Shown here in pieces: positions 11,340 to 23,130 of a stretch of 64,000 nt of DNA (the first letter of the stretch is position 1; each line of letters opens with the position of its first letter). The position numbers and the translations under genes were made by a program. Source of the stretch: Chromera velia. Lineage: Eukaryota > Sar > Chromeraceae. The stretch lies in NCBI GenBank assembly GCA_018398765.1, contig JAHBMJ010003158.1, positions 10,001 through 74,000 of the forward strand. Reading direction: 5' to 3'. The notes under the pieces are model-generated. The model worked only from the letters and a program-made list of their open reading frames with translations, was not told the origin of the DNA and searched no databases.

Positions 11340-12024
11340 TTTCCTGTTTGGAAATAGCCAAACGAAATCAGTTCAGTTCTGTCTGAATTCTCGTCTCCAA
11401 ACTAGCCGTCTCCAAAAGGTATTCGGGGGGCAAAAATGTCAAAATTTTGGAGTGGCAAAAGAAAAATGCCTCGAAGACCTCCTCTCTGTTGCAAATTTTT
11501 CCCGGATGGTCATGGGTACTCTATGCTGGACTCAGACACTTTGTTGAAGCAGTCTGACGTGTTTTGAGATCATTATTGAGATGGTTTTTCGAGACGCGAT
11601 CAGATTTGGCGAGGTCGGACCCCGGCGCGCAAACAACATGATGCATGCGCATGGCAGGCAGTGCAGCACGGCCGGGGCCCCTTCACCATTCCAGAGAGCC
11701 CCGGCACTCCTACATGCATGATCTCCCACATTCTCCCACTACTTTCGTTCAGTCCATTTCGGTCTTGAATTTATCTCAATCTCTGAAGCCCGGAAGCAGT
11801 CTTGTTCTAACGACGTCTAGGCAGCAAAAGGTACACACACATCGCCTTATTTTCAACTGCCAAGGCTCTGGCGTGCGAGCTACACGAACAGACGATATAT
11901 TCCTTTGCTCAGTAGTTGGAGTCACCTGTGTGATCTTTCATTTGTGCACGTCCTGTTGGGCTGGCACTGCGTCTAGACTCGCAAAGCCTAGACCGTAGTC
12001 GCATTCAGCTTTACCAGGATCAGA
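11340..12024. promoter_or_regulatory. Divergent promoter region between the dioxygenase-HD and FAM133-like genes
   Basis: The two start codons point away from each other and are 685 bp apart, so both promoters should lie here. The interval holds ATGATGCATGCGCATGG at about 11639 and TACATGCATGATC at about 11711, near a GC-rich block (GGCCGGGGCCCC). GCATGC-type motifs are bound by AP2 factors in apicomplexans. Their use here is inference. No TATA box stands out. Confidence 0.45.
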
Positions 12025-13229
12025 ATGGCAAACCGGAACACCGGCTTGACCGCAAAGGAGGTGCTTGAGCGTTCCTCGAGGCCGACCTGGGATCAGATCA
12101 AGCAGCTCTGCGTTGTGAAAGAGAACAAGACCCAAGAGATGATGGAGGAGTACGAAAACAGTAAATATCTGGAGGAATTGGATGTCAGTAGACAGATGAG
12201 CAGAAAGGAATCCGACACGACCCTGCCTCTATTGTGTTCCTCCCCTCTGCTCTCCCTCTTCTGAACTGTTGCTCACTTTCGCTCAAATGCGCTCTCATTT
12301 TTGTACTGTCTTTCTCCCTCCTCTGTCCCTGCAGAGACATCGTGAGATCAGACGTTCCCACGCAGAGAAGGAGGAACTTCGAAGGCTTCGGCGAGAACGC
12401 AAGGGGAAGAGGAAGGGAAGAGACTCACCAGACCGGTCAGCTTCCCGAAAGAAGGCGAAGCACACGAGCCACCGATCAGGCTCGTCCTCATCTTCCTCCA
12501 GCGGCAGCTCCTCAGATTCTGACGACTCCCGCTCGAGGAAGAAGCACAAGAAGGTCAAGAAGAACAAGAAGGACAAGAAAAAAAAGAAGGACAAGAAGGT
12601 AGGTCAAGCTACAAGGCCCGGGGAATGGAGAAGTCCGAGTCTATCAACGACCCATGCAGCCCTCGTTTTCTCTTTTTGCTACCTTCTCGTTGGCTTCCTT
12701 TCCTTCCCATTCCCCTCTTTTTCCCCTCATCTATCATCTGCTACACGCGCTTTCCAGTCTTTCTCCCCCCCCTTTCCTCCCCTGTCCTCTCTTCTTCTCA
12801 ACTTCTTCCTCCCTTTCTTCGCCGGTTCTCTGTTCTCCTTGATTTTTTTTTTCTCCGCCCCGCTCCTGGTGCTTCCTTCCTTGTTTCTTCTTTCCCTTCT
12901 ATCAAACCAACTGAGGTTTACTTACGGCTTTTTCCGACAGCGATTCAGCCGCTCATTTTTTGCGCTTTCCATCCACTCTTTCCACGAGTACGATTGCGGT
13001 TCTCATGTCTCTCTGTCAATTCTGACTTGACTCTCTTTTTTTTGCGCAGGCCAGCGACAACCCGTACAAGCTCTCCCAATTCCTTCACCAGGATGACGAG
13101 GCGAACGAGGACAACGGAAGGGAGAGGGGACACCACCACGGGAGGGACAGGGACAGGGACAGGGAGGGACACCACCACCACTCTTCAAGTCACCACTCTC
13201 ACCGTCACAGGGACGAGGACGAAGACTGA
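12025..13229 (+). CDS. FAM133-like nuclear lysine/serine-rich protein
   Basis: Three phase-0 exons: 12025-12183, 12335-12598 and 13050-13229 (stop TGA). Donors are GTCAGT and GTAGGT; acceptors are CTGCAG and GCGCAG. The product is 200 residues. The N-terminus (VLERSSRPTWDQIKQL, then a charged helix ending YLEELDRHREIRRSHAEKEE) matches the layout of animal FAM133 proteins, which have an R-P-T-W-E-E-V-K motif followed by a K-H-R-E helix. The middle is a long Ser run and basic K-rich blocks that look like nuclear localisation signals. The last 59 residues are His/Arg/Asp-rich with a HSSSHHSHRHRDEDED tail. FAM133 proteins are poorly characterised and are usually linked to nuclear RNA processing; the role here is inferred. 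The start has ATG and in-frame continuity. Confidence 0.75.
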
Positions 13230-13236
13230 TCGAGCC

Positions 13237-13269
13237 TGCCTTCCTTCCTTCCTTCCTTCCTTCCTTCCT
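13237..13269. repeat. (TTCC)n microsatellite
   Basis: A tetranucleotide run just after the FAM133-like stop codon, likely in its 3' untranslated region. Confidence 0.9.
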
Positions 13270-13729
13270 GTAAGAGAGGAAAAGAGAGGGGGGTGAAAGA
13301 GACACGCAGTGCCATTATGCAGGGATCTTCCGGGGGGGCTTGGCGGGGCAATTGGTGGATGAGCGAAAATGAGTCATGCTTGCTTCGACAGGCTACAAAA
13401 CGAAAATCAGACCTCCGTGGACGTGCGGTGCATATCGCCAATGATACAACTGGGCACTCACTTGACGTATCGATCAAGGATTGAAAAAGAGATCATCAAC
13501 CGGCTTCAAAAGTCTTTGCTTCAGAAAAATTGTATGCTGAACAATGCTGAATAAGTGAGATCTTTTCTCTCATGAGTGTACTCCTGTCTGTGTCCGTCTG
13601 TCCGTCTGTCTGTCAAAGGAGGGAGAAGAAGAAACCTCCCGTCTGTCTGTCTGTCTGTCTGCCTGCATGCCCATGTTGCCTGAGTGGCCGTTTTGTTGTT
13701 TTGTCTTTCTTCCTGTCTGCCTTTCTGTC

Positions 13730-13760
<31 letters not shown>

Positions 13761-13766
13761 TCCTTC

Positions 13767-13797
<31 letters not shown>

Positions 13798-14190
13798 TCC
13801 CTCTTTTCTTTCCCTCTTTTCTTTCTTTCTTTCTTTCTTTCTTTCTTTCCTTCCTTCCTTCCTCTCCTTCCTTCCTTCCTTCCTTTCTTTTCTTTCTTTC
13901 TTTCTTTTCTTTCTTTTCTTTCTTTTCTTTCTTTTCTCTCTTTTCTTTCTTTTCTTTCTTTTCTTTCTTTTCTTTCTTTCTTTCTTTCTTTCTTTCTTGC
14001 TTCTTTCCTTTCTCCCTCCCTTCCTTCCTTCCTTCCTTCTTTCCTTCCTTCCTTCCTTTCTTCATTCCTTCCTTCTTTCCATCACTAGTTCCATCATTCT
14101 TTCCTTCGTTCCTTGCTTCTTTGTTTCCTTCTTTCCTAAGCTTTCTTCCTTCCTTTTTTCTTTGTTTCTTTCTTTCGCTCCTTTCACCGG
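13730..14190. repeat. Long (CTTT)n/(CTTCC)n polypyrimidine satellite
   Basis: Roughly 450 bp in which almost every base on the plus strand is C or T, built from TTTC, TTCC and TTTTC units. It yields very long artificial frames (LSFFLSFF on plus, KKERKKE on minus). I treat it as non-coding. Confidence 0.95.
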
Positions 14191-14199
14191 GAATCCACC

Positions 14200-15820
14200 C
14201 TTTCTTCCCTCAGTCTACCCCAAGAATGTCCGGTGGGTCCTGAAATAATATCATCTAGAATATCATAAAATGTATCGGATAAAGTTGCAATGGAATGAAG
14301 ACTAAACGCTATCTTAGGTAAAGCAATTCAATTTTGAATTAATTGAACATTTATTATGATGAGATACTTTAATAAGTTGAATTAAAGCCTGCATGAGTTT
14401 CCCTAAAAAATCTTCCAAAAAGTCCTAGCGATATAAAAAAAAAAAACTATGAGGATTCAAATTAAGGAATTCGAAATTCAAAAAAGAAAAAACCATAGAA
14501 CATATAATGCTCAATTTAAACATAAAATACGGTAACCACTTAAAGTATGGTTAATTTTATAGTTAACTCGTAAAAAAATGATTTTGGATTAGCCTCCGAT
14601 TAGGATTAGGATTTATGTCTGAAGGATTGTCCTCCTGCCCCAATACCGAATGTCCGAGATACAGGCTATGATACAGCTTCCAAGGAAAACGTCTAGACAT
14701 ATCAGACCTCCCAGTAATAATATTTATAATTAATGCGCCGTGACCACCTCTGAACCTGCCAATGCCATCCAATGCCCACTGTAAACCTGCGAGTTGCCCC
14801 TCGTCCATGCAGTCACGGTCAACCATATATTTCTGTATGACCTCCGGCACTGCCTGACTTAGCCTCTGACTCGCTTGTCTTTTGATCTGCAGACCATAAG
14901 TAGAAAACTTATTTCATAAATTCTTGGAAACCATTTTGCGTTCCAAAACTCCCCATAGTAAATTTAAATCAAGACTGCCAATTGGCAGTGGGGCTACATG
15001 CATCAGAGATGCATCAGAGACACTCCTTGACTTATCGAAGGTTGCTCACATCACCCCTTTTACAACCAAAGTCTGCTAGGCATGCAGCGGCATAGGGAAA
15101 AGGAACCAAGCGACAGAGCGTGTATGCACGATAAAATTAACCACCTACCCTCGTTTGATCCGCTATCACTTTCTGCCAGTACATCGAAAGTAGGCAGGCG
15201 GTTTTAGCATGATTTTATAGTGACTGTCAGTACTGCCAAACAATACGTGTCGCACTTTTCCAGCATACGTGTTAAGGAAGAAGGAAGAGGGATCGTCTGG
15301 TCATTGTTCTTTTGAAAAACTTTGAGACGTCGTTGAGTTGCCCTCTTTCGGAACCACAAGAAGAGTGCCGTCTCCGCCGGCCATCGATGATCGATCTCCA
15401 TCCCTCTCCTCTCGATTCGCTCCAAGACTTTCAACACTGTTAGCTGCACACCAACATCGGGTGAGACGTCGAAGCAATGCACAGCTGTCTGCGACTGTTT
15501 GTGTGTCTTCATAGATTCTTAGAAAGTCATTAAGTGCTTGAGCTGTTCCCGCTCTGTGTTTGCAGCGTTCAGTGTCGACTGGGACTGAAGGTGTACATGT
15601 AGCTGTCTTTGAATGTTCTGCATATACGTCGGCCTAGTATTTCTGTCTGTTTTCTTTTCTGCCTCCGTCTATTCAGTTTGTTGATGCATGTTCGTCTCCG
15701 TCAGGAATTAACGTCTCTTTGTGAAAAAATGCGGACTCAGTCTGCGTCTTCTCCTAGCCTAGATTGGACCGGTCACAATCAATCATACTCACAATTTTTG
15801 CTGAAAAGACTCTCCTCACT
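14200..15820. other. AT-rich intergenic DNA with one possible exon-like remnant
   Basis: Apart from the fragment at 14563-14886, I see no gene. An open frame at 15204-15512 (minus) contains ERIERRGMEIDHRW but matches nothing I recognise. Confidence 0.45.
14563..14886 (-). CDS. Unrecognised exon-like open frame
   Basis: On the minus strand a CTGCAG acceptor at about 14887 is followed by a 107-codon open frame ending in a stop at 14563. It includes MDEGQLAGLQWALDGIGRF and MSRRFPWKLYHSLYLGHSVL. Composition is protein-like rather than repetitive, although the surroundings are AT-rich. No partner exon was found. It could be the 3' end of an old transposable-element gene or a pseudogene fragment. 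I do not recognise the family. Confidence 0.3.
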   Translation of the reverse strand: MKRQASQRLSQAVPEVIQKYMVDRDCMDEGQLAGLQWALDGIGRFRGGHGALIINIITGRSDMSRRFPWKLYHSLYLGHSVLGQEDNPSDINPNPNRRLIQNHFFTS

Positions 15821-16815
15821 CACTTACCTACTCGCTCACGCGCTCTCTTCCTCAATCCCTTCCTCCATCGCTTCATCCTTGCCTTCCTCCCCTGACTTAC
15901 TGACTCACTCACTTCTTTGCTCATCCACTCACCCCCTTACTCTTTTCCACCGACCCTCCCTACCTGCCTCCTTCCCTGCTTACTTTCATCCTAGCTTCCT
16001 TCCCTCTCTCCCTCTGCTCTTTCGCTCACTCATTCAGTCGCTCCCTCATTCATTCACTCACTCACTCAGTCACTTACACACCAACCCGCTCGCTCACTCA
16101 CACAGACACCAAGCGATATCCACTTATTCAATACCTCTTTTACTAGCTGACTCGCTTGCTGACAGACTTCCTCGCTCTTTCTTTCTTGCTTAATGTCTTT
16201 CATTCTCTCTTTCTTTTTTTTTTTTTTTTCTTTTCTCCCTTTTTTTATTCTTTGTGCTTTCGTCTTTCCGTCCTTCTTTCCTCTCTTCTTTGTTTCTGCA
16301 CTTTCTTTTTTCCCTTCTTCCTGTCTTCGATCCCTGTTTTATTTCTTTATTCTTCCACTTTCCGCCTGCCTCCTCTCTTTCTACATATTTTTCTACTATT
16401 TTTTTTTTCCATCTTTTCTCCAGTTTTTGTTTGCTTACTCATTTGCTTGGTACTTGTTTATCTACCTGCTTCTTTCCTACTGAGACTTTCTTTCCTTGAT
16501 TCCTTCTTTTTTCCCTGCTTTATTCCTTCCGGTTCCTAACCTTCCTCCCTCCCTCCTTCCCTCCCTCCGTTCGTCTCTTCCATCTTCGTTCCTTCCCCCC
16601 TTTCCTCCTTTTTTCTATCCTTCCTTCCTTCCTTCCTTCCTTCTTTCCTTCCTTCCTTCCGTCCTTCCTTCCTCGGAAGTTCATCCCTCCCTTCCTCTCG
16701 ATCACCCTCCCTGCCTCCCTGCCAGGACCTGCCTCCGTCTTTCCCCCTCCTTCCTCGCTCCCTTGCTTGCTTCATGCTTCCTTCCCTGCTTCCTAGCCTT
16801 CCTCCCTCATGAGTC
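15820..16815. repeat. Polypyrimidine low-complexity tract
   Basis: About 1 kb of mixed ACTC, CTTCC, CTTT and CTCC units, more degenerate than the 13.7-14.2 kb satellite. It gives long Ser/Phe/Leu/Pro frames in all plus registers, which I reject as proteins. Confidence 0.85.
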
Positions 16816-17689
16816 ATGATCTAGCCTATGATGATGGGTCTCAAACTAGGTCTCAAATTCCGTCCCTCTGTCTCTCTTTATTTTGCTCCCACTTTTTTGC
16901 AAAGATGTTGTAAAGTGGAGCTTGAAGCGGCACCTACTGTTACAGCTAGTAGCAGCTTATCGCGCCTTGATTAATTAGCCCTGAAGTCGCATGAAGAACG
17001 TTCAATAATCTTCAAGTGAGGCTACAGGAATGATGGATCAAAAAATTAAAGTTAAATAAACCATCATCAAAAAATAAAAAATAAAAAAAAATATGATGAA
17101 AGAAGAATTATTCGAGATACTGTTCAACCACTGTGACATTTTATATTAAAATGATATTAAAAGAAAATCAATTCTCTTATCAGATGTTTAAATATTTTTG
17201 AAGATGCATAGCATAGCATTGTGAAAAACCCGTACAGAATTATTCTTAAATATACGAGTCTACAAAAAGCCTGTCTAAGCCTCACTAAAGTTTATACTGG
17301 TATAAAAAATAAGTTGTCGGTGGTTTTTGTTAAGCGTTAAAATGTCTGGGCGGCTTCTGCTATTATATATCATTAATTCAAATCTGAGTGAATCAGAATG
17401 TTTATGGTGCGCCTGGGGTGAAACCACCATAACTCTGGAAAACGAAACAGGGAGCACTAAATTACAAAACAATTAAAAACAACTATAGACCAAACAATTC
17501 TTGCGACCGCGAGCGTACCTTTCCACAGCTTTAACCATGCAGTCATATAGTGTGCATCTAGTGCGCACGAATAGCGTGCGTCAAGCAATTGTCATTTTTC
17601 TTGCTTTCCGGGGCTGTTCGCAAGCTTGCTTGCGTCAGATGCGCGATGATCTGCATTGCAGTGCATGGTGCAGCAACCTGCATGCATGG

Positions 17690-17800
17690 GCCCCGGCAAA
17701 CGTTAATTAAATAGCTTCGCGCGGCGGGTCCGCGCGCGGGCCCTCAGCGCGGAATTTTGACCTTTTCATGCATTTTCATGCATGATCGAAAATTACAAGC
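17690..17800. promoter_or_regulatory. GC-rich palindromic block with TGCATGCA motifs upstream of the hydrolase-like gene
   Basis: A GC-rich, partly palindromic stretch (CGCGCGGCGGGTCCGCGCGC, about 17715) sits in otherwise AT-rich DNA some 100 bp before the first ATG. It is flanked by CCTGCATGCATGGGCC (about 17680) and by TCATGCATTTTCATGCATGA (about 17766). The promoter role is inferred from position. A similar GC block with TGCATGCATGC lies near 63725. Confidence 0.4.
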
Positions 17801-17830
17801 CGGCTTTTTTTTTTCATTCGACGTGCCTGA

Positions 17831-20483
17831 ATGGCACTCAGCGATCTTCAAGGTTTCGGCGTTCCTCGTGCGATGCACTGTGTAGAGATCATCCGCGCGA
17901 AGTCATTGTTCCTGTTTCCGTCGGCCATTGCACTGGAGGTTTTTCTCAGTCGAGCTAGACCATCCTCGATCAAAAATCTGCCCGGAGACGGCAACATGAA
18001 AACCGTTGCGATGACCACTCAAAATGGGCTCTCTTTTGTTTCACTTGTCTTCATTCACCCTTTCTCCCTGCTCCACAGTTCGAGGACTGCACCCTCTCCT
18101 CTTCTCAAACCTGTAGATCTTTCCTTTTCCTGGCTGTCGGAGAGATTGGATGCCTTCCACCCGGTTCCAGGAGACCCCGAAGGCAGAGAACTCCTCTGGG
18201 CTATTGACGGTATGCCGTGCTATGACGTCGAGGGACGGTATCCCCTCGAAGTCGTGAGGCAGACAAGCAGCAAGTACGGACTTTTTGATGCCCCCTGTGG
18301 CAGGGACAAGAGCGTCCTTCCCCTCGTGACAGAGTGGGGATACCAGTTCCATCACGGACAGGACTTTCCGGGGCCCTGCCAGAAGTACACAGAGTGGGGG
18401 AGGCAGACGCCCTCGGGAAGTCGGGAAGAGTCGCTGTCCCGATTGAGGGATTATTATTTGTGTTCGCTGTCGCTCCAGACAGACGGAATGAATGCAGAGA
18501 CGGAGACGGAAAATGGAGAGGGAGACGGAGAGGGAGAGAGTGGAGCCTCCGTACACGTCACAAGAAGACTTCGCCCTTTCCAACAGCCTTCATCAAACGA
18601 ATTTCAAAAGGCCGTTACCTCTGAGGGCCACTTTCTCCGCGCGTCCTCTCGTGCATTGGAGAAGATAGTCGGGGCGTCTGGGTCTCCGTCTCCTTACAAC
18701 ATGATTGGACATTATTTTTACGGCCATTATGGTTGTTTCTTTTTCCCCTGCGGTATTGTAGCCTCAGAAATTGGTGAGAACATCAGCAGCATCGAGGCGC
18801 ACATCGCCTTCACGCGAGGGGCGGCGAGGCAGTTCGGGAAGCCGTGGGGTCTGCAATTCTCGACGTGGTATGTGGGGAAGATTCTTGACTACACCGAGGA
18901 GGGGGCGTCTGCCTGGGGGGATGCTGGGAGTCCCTCTGGGTTGGGGGGGCACTCTCTGAGTTTGTATAGGAGGGGGTATTGGAGCGCCTTTATGTCGGGT
19001 GCAGGGCTGTTGATCGCGGAGGCGGGGGCAGTCAATTGGTTCCTCCCGGGAGTAGAAAATCAAGGGGAGGCTGATAAAGTCAAATTGGATGAAGTTGACA
19101 ATAGGGTTATTGTGTTAAGTGAAGGGGGGGATTCTGATGTGAAGGATGAAAAGAGTGATGGCCTTTTGCGCTTGTCCCCTCTGGGTGAAATCGGAAGGGA
19201 GTTTGCAGAGGTGACTAAAGATCCTGTGCACGGTAATAGGGGGATTCCTTATGTGCCTGTGGGGATTTTGTTGGAGAAACAACATGGGATGGGGTTGGGG
19301 TGGTGGAATGATGAGTTGAGCTTTGACAAGTTTTCTTTGACAGAGGGAGAGAAGTCTGTGCGGTCTCTGTTTGAGACGGTTTGGCCGAAAGAGTCTTTGA
19401 AAGCAGAGGCGCGGGGGGTGCATAATGAAACCTTCTTCATGAGGGGCTCGAGATATGGAGAGATTTTTGATGTCTTGCTTCCCTCTGAACTTGAAGAGAA
19501 ATCTGTGAAGAGCTACAGAGTTCTTTTGTTGGCAGGCGACTTTGTTGATCCTTTTGTCGACACAGAAAAGCTTCTTTCTGTTCTAGAGGGATTTGTTGCG
19601 GGGGGGGGGATTGTTGGTTGTTGAGGGTGCGACTGCACCTGACTGGCTTCTTGGTAATGAGAAATTGATCGGTGCGAAGGTGGACAGGGAGAGAGTAAAG
19701 ACAGTTCGCACGTCTGGTGTGAGAAGACAAGGGGGACGGGGTGAGTGGAGACAGAAAGGCCCTGTGGATGTGGAGGTGTTTGATGTGTCCTTTGAAGAGG
19801 AAATTGGAGGGGGGGGGGCGAGTGCCGAGTCTGCTTTCCTTCTTCTGCCCCCCGAAGGGAAAGACGGGAAGAGTGGTCAGTCTTCGTGGTGGCCTCTGTG
19901 GATGGGGGGGGGATTGTTTGGGTTGGTTGGGGGGTGGGCTGAGTCATGGGTGGGTGGGTGGACTCTAGGGTGGCTCGTGGGAGGGGGTCAGGCACACGCA
20001 GGGGAGGCAGGGGAAGTTCCAATCGGTAACCTGAAACCCTACAATGGGTCCAAGGGGGGGGTCTTGACGTTCCTAAATAGTCGGAGTAGCAGTATGGAGG
20101 CTCTAGGCTTGTGGTCCGTCGTTCTTGACACACTGATGAAGGAGAAGATTTTTCCGTTTCGGATTTCAGATCCAGAGTCTGGGGATGAGAGCATGGCTGG
20201 GCGTGTGGAAGCGCTTGTGAATGTGCACCTAGGGGGGTTCAATTTGACTGTGATCAATAACTTCGGGGCAGTGAAGACGCCCTCCACCGGGGAGGAGATT
20301 GACGAGAGAGAGGGGAAGCGTGTGCGTGTTCGTTTGGAAGAGGAGTTCGGGGAGGTGAGGGGGGTGACTCTGACCCGAGAGCGAGGGAGGCCTGTCCCTT
20401 TGGAAGAGGACGGTCGGAGTTTTGTTCTTCAGGTCCCTGCAGGAGATGTTGTGGTGCTGGGTGTGCAGGTCACCGGGACATAA
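17831..20483 (+). CDS. Intronless glycoside-hydrolase-like protein, frameshifted in poly-G
   Basis: One open frame runs from 17831 to 19624 (597 codons). The same protein continues in the next frame to a stop at 20483, about 880 codons in total. The shift falls in a run of ten G at 19600-19609; nine would keep the frame. The N-terminal part has blocks typical of bacterial GH-A-like hydrolases: EAHIAFTRGAARQFGKPWGL, a Trp-Tyr pair, GGHSLSLYRRGYWSAFMSGA with a following AEAGAVNWF, and PYVPVGILLEKQHGM. The region around the shift (YRVLLLAGD, then FVAGGG) fits a glutamine-amidotransferase-like beta-galactosidase middle domain, and the last ~150 residues look like a beta-rich C-terminal domain. 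Using the ATG at 17996 would place a hydrophobic segment (about residues 9-24) as a possible signal peptide. The absence of introns, unlike its neighbours, suggests acquisition from bacteria or a retrocopy. The substrate is unknown. It may be a pseudogene if the shift is real. Confidence 0.6.
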
Positions 20484-20908
20484 AGTGAAAACATTTGTGC
20501 CCGATACGTACAGCCTCCATCTAGTACTGCCAGTGCTTACACTTGGCTAGACACTTGGCAGCATTTGAAACAACCTGTGTGCCGATTGCGAGGCCGATTC
20601 ACTTAAAATGACTCACAGACTTCGCGGGATTTGATCATGATAACATCAAACTCATTTGTGCAGAGTTTCAACTTAATTTAAACTCTTTATATAATTACCA
20701 TGAGAATCAAATTTTATCGGCAAAGCGCTGGTCTAGAGGTTGATTAACCTTGGCTTTAGCGCCCTATTAAATTCCTTGTCAAATTGCTAATGAAAAAGTA
20801 AAAAATACATAATATTATTGGTAGAGTCAACTTTTGAAACTTGAAAGTTACGAAATAGCCTAGTAGCCTGAGTAGTAAATATAAGGAGTTTAAAGCTTAT
20901 ATTTTGCG
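20484..20908. other. AT-rich spacer, nothing recognised
   Basis: A short non-coding stretch between the hydrolase-like gene and the hAT copy B. Confidence 0.6.
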
Positions 20909-22096
20909 TAGTGCTAGGAAAAGGTTCAAGGTTCAAGGTTCACTTTGAAGTAATGAACCTGAATCAGGTTCAAAAACAGGTTCACTTTTAATTAATAGAA
21001 ACCTCATTTTTTCGTGTTATTTTATGCCTTTAAATTAGGCTTTAATGCATTTTTAAAACGTTTTATTATAGAATCTATGCCTTAGTAGTGTTTTTAAATA
21101 GTTAAAATCAATATTTACGCTCACATTAGGTGCTAATCTCAAGTTATTCACTGTTTATAGTCGAAAATTAATAATCAAAAAAGTCTGAAAAAATTGGAAA
21201 ATGTCATAATTAAATTTATATAATCGTATCAATCATGACAATTTAGTTAACATAAGACCGTCACAGCGTTTCTTTCTTTCTTTCATCTGTTCACCGGTTG
21301 CCCCGCGGCCCCCGCTCCCCCCCTCCCTCTCCATGCACCACCGCCTCTTTGACCTGCTCAGGTCCTGCTGCTCCCGGCCCGGCCTGTTGCCCCCCCCCCT
21401 GCTCCCCCCCATGGCCCCCACCGCTCCCAGCTACCGCGGGTGCATAAGACACGAGCTGAGGTGTCAGAGAGAATGGAACCGCTGGAATTTTTTTCAACAA
21501 AGAGAATGAAAAAAGGTTGTACAGTGAAAGAGGTCAGACCCATGGGTAGCCCTCTTGTAGCTGGAAGTTAAAAAAAAAAGATCTGGAGACGGCAGTAGCG
21601 GAAGCAAGCAGAGGGACTACTGCCGGTACGAGTCTGAAGCAGCCCCTCCAAAAAGACATTGTCAATTACACTGTCGTGCAGACTGCTGTCAAACAAACTC
21701 TATACTTCCTCATTCCTTCAGTAGAGACTGTCCGTTTTGATGCGGGGCCTTACAAGTAGAAAACTTGGTAAGTTACGTGTACTTCTTCACTTCTGCAACC
21801 GTCAGCATGAGTTTTCATGCTGACATATAATGCTGACATATGTTGACATGCGTCTGTCCAACACAATAGATTGAACCGGCTGGGGACAGTTGCTGTACGT
21901 GCGGCTCCGGCTCCTTATTTCACCTATATCGGCCGCGGACGGCGCGGGCCTGGCCAGCCTTGTGCCAGTGGCCGTGCGTCTGGCCTCCAAAACAGGTTCA
22001 AAACAGGTTTAACAGGTTCAACAGGTTCAAAACAGGTTCAAGAGGTTCACTTTTTCAGATTTGAACCTTTTCTCAATGAACCTTTTCCCAGCCCTA
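20909..22096 (-). mobile_element. Non-autonomous hAT-type transposon, copy B (inverted)
   Basis: The same element as 1762-3068 in the opposite orientation. The left end is TAGTGCTAGGAAAAGGTTCA; the right end is the complement of TAGGGCTGGG. The flanks are ATTTTGCG and ATTTTACG, an 8-bp target duplication with one mismatch, so insertion was independent. The end blocks and the GC-rich GCGGGGGCCGC-type core are shared with copy A. Copy A has about 200 bp in the centre where copy B has a shorter unrelated segment. No transposase motif is visible. Confidence 0.8.
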
Positions 22097-22953
22097 ATTT
22101 TACGTAAAAAAAGATCTTACTGTTATTGGGAAAGATGCATAGGCCAGACGCTAGGAACAAACTTTAAGCAAAGGTGTTTAATCACAGAATATATTTATTC
22201 ACTAGTTACTCACTTCAAAAGTAATATATTCAGGAATATATTCAGAAATATATTCCTAAATGAATTAATGGGGGGTTCGGAGGGCTGAGCCAAAGATTGG
22301 ACGTCCCTTTGCAGCTTCTGGCTGTCACACTGCAAGAATTGCCTAGTAAGCAATAATATTATCACGTGTATACGATTTTATAAGTTTACCGGGTGGTGGC
22401 TAAACTGCTTTGAAGCATACATATAGTGCATGAATCTAGGTATGAGTCCTGCACTGGACGTGCAGAAGCCTCTAGAGAGTACTCCCAAAACTACCTCCCT
22501 GATATTATAAGCCACATGAATTTGAAGTCGCTCTCGGCCACCTCTCTAGCCGCCTCTCGCAGATAGCTTCTTGGAAAGTTTTTACTAGCTAGGGCTTTTA
22601 AGTACCAAAGGTATTAAAGACTAGTAAAAATCAAACTTTAGCTAATTAATCACTTTATTCAATCACATTCAATCACTTCATGGGATAATTGAATATATTC
22701 TAACCATAAGTGACTAAACACCTTTGACTTTAAGTCAATGCCCCCCCCCCTTATTGGGTATAGCTACTAAGGGATATAGCTGTTTAGTCGGCTTTGGCCC
22801 TAGCAAAGCCTTATTATAAAAACACCAAAGGAAAAAACATCTAAAAAAATATAAAACTATACCCCTAGCCATGATCCCAATATATTTATTTTAAATTATT
22901 TACATTAAACGGACAATGATTTCATTTACTTTATATAAATAATTTAAAACATT

Positions 22954-22956
<3 letters not shown>

Positions 22957-23023
<67 letters not shown>
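22957..23023. repeat. (AC)n(AT)n compound microsatellite
   Basis: About 20 AC units followed by about 13 AT units. Confidence 0.95.
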
Positions 23024-23027
<4 letters not shown>

Positions 23028-23056
23028 GAAGAAAAGTTGAAACTAGAAGTGCATGT

Positions 23057-23130
23057 GAATGATTGAGGGTTAAATCCTAGATTTAGTGATGCCAAACCCC
23101 AAAAAAACTAACAAGGCTTTGAGGACAACC
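23057..23130 (-). repeat. Dispersed repeat fragment, copy 1
   Basis: Read on the minus strand it gives GGGTTGTCCTCAAAGCCTTG, then a GGCATCACTAAATCTAGGAT block and TTAACCCTCAATCAT. Nearly the same order of bases is found at 47642-47715 on the plus strand. The family is unknown; it looks like part of a small interspersed element. Confidence 0.7.

Noticed and set aside
13572-14248. Long frames up to 223 codons over the CTTT satellite
   Set aside because: They are artefacts of a polypyrimidine tract: open in several frames on both strands, with only Phe/Leu/Ser or Lys/Glu/Arg composition.
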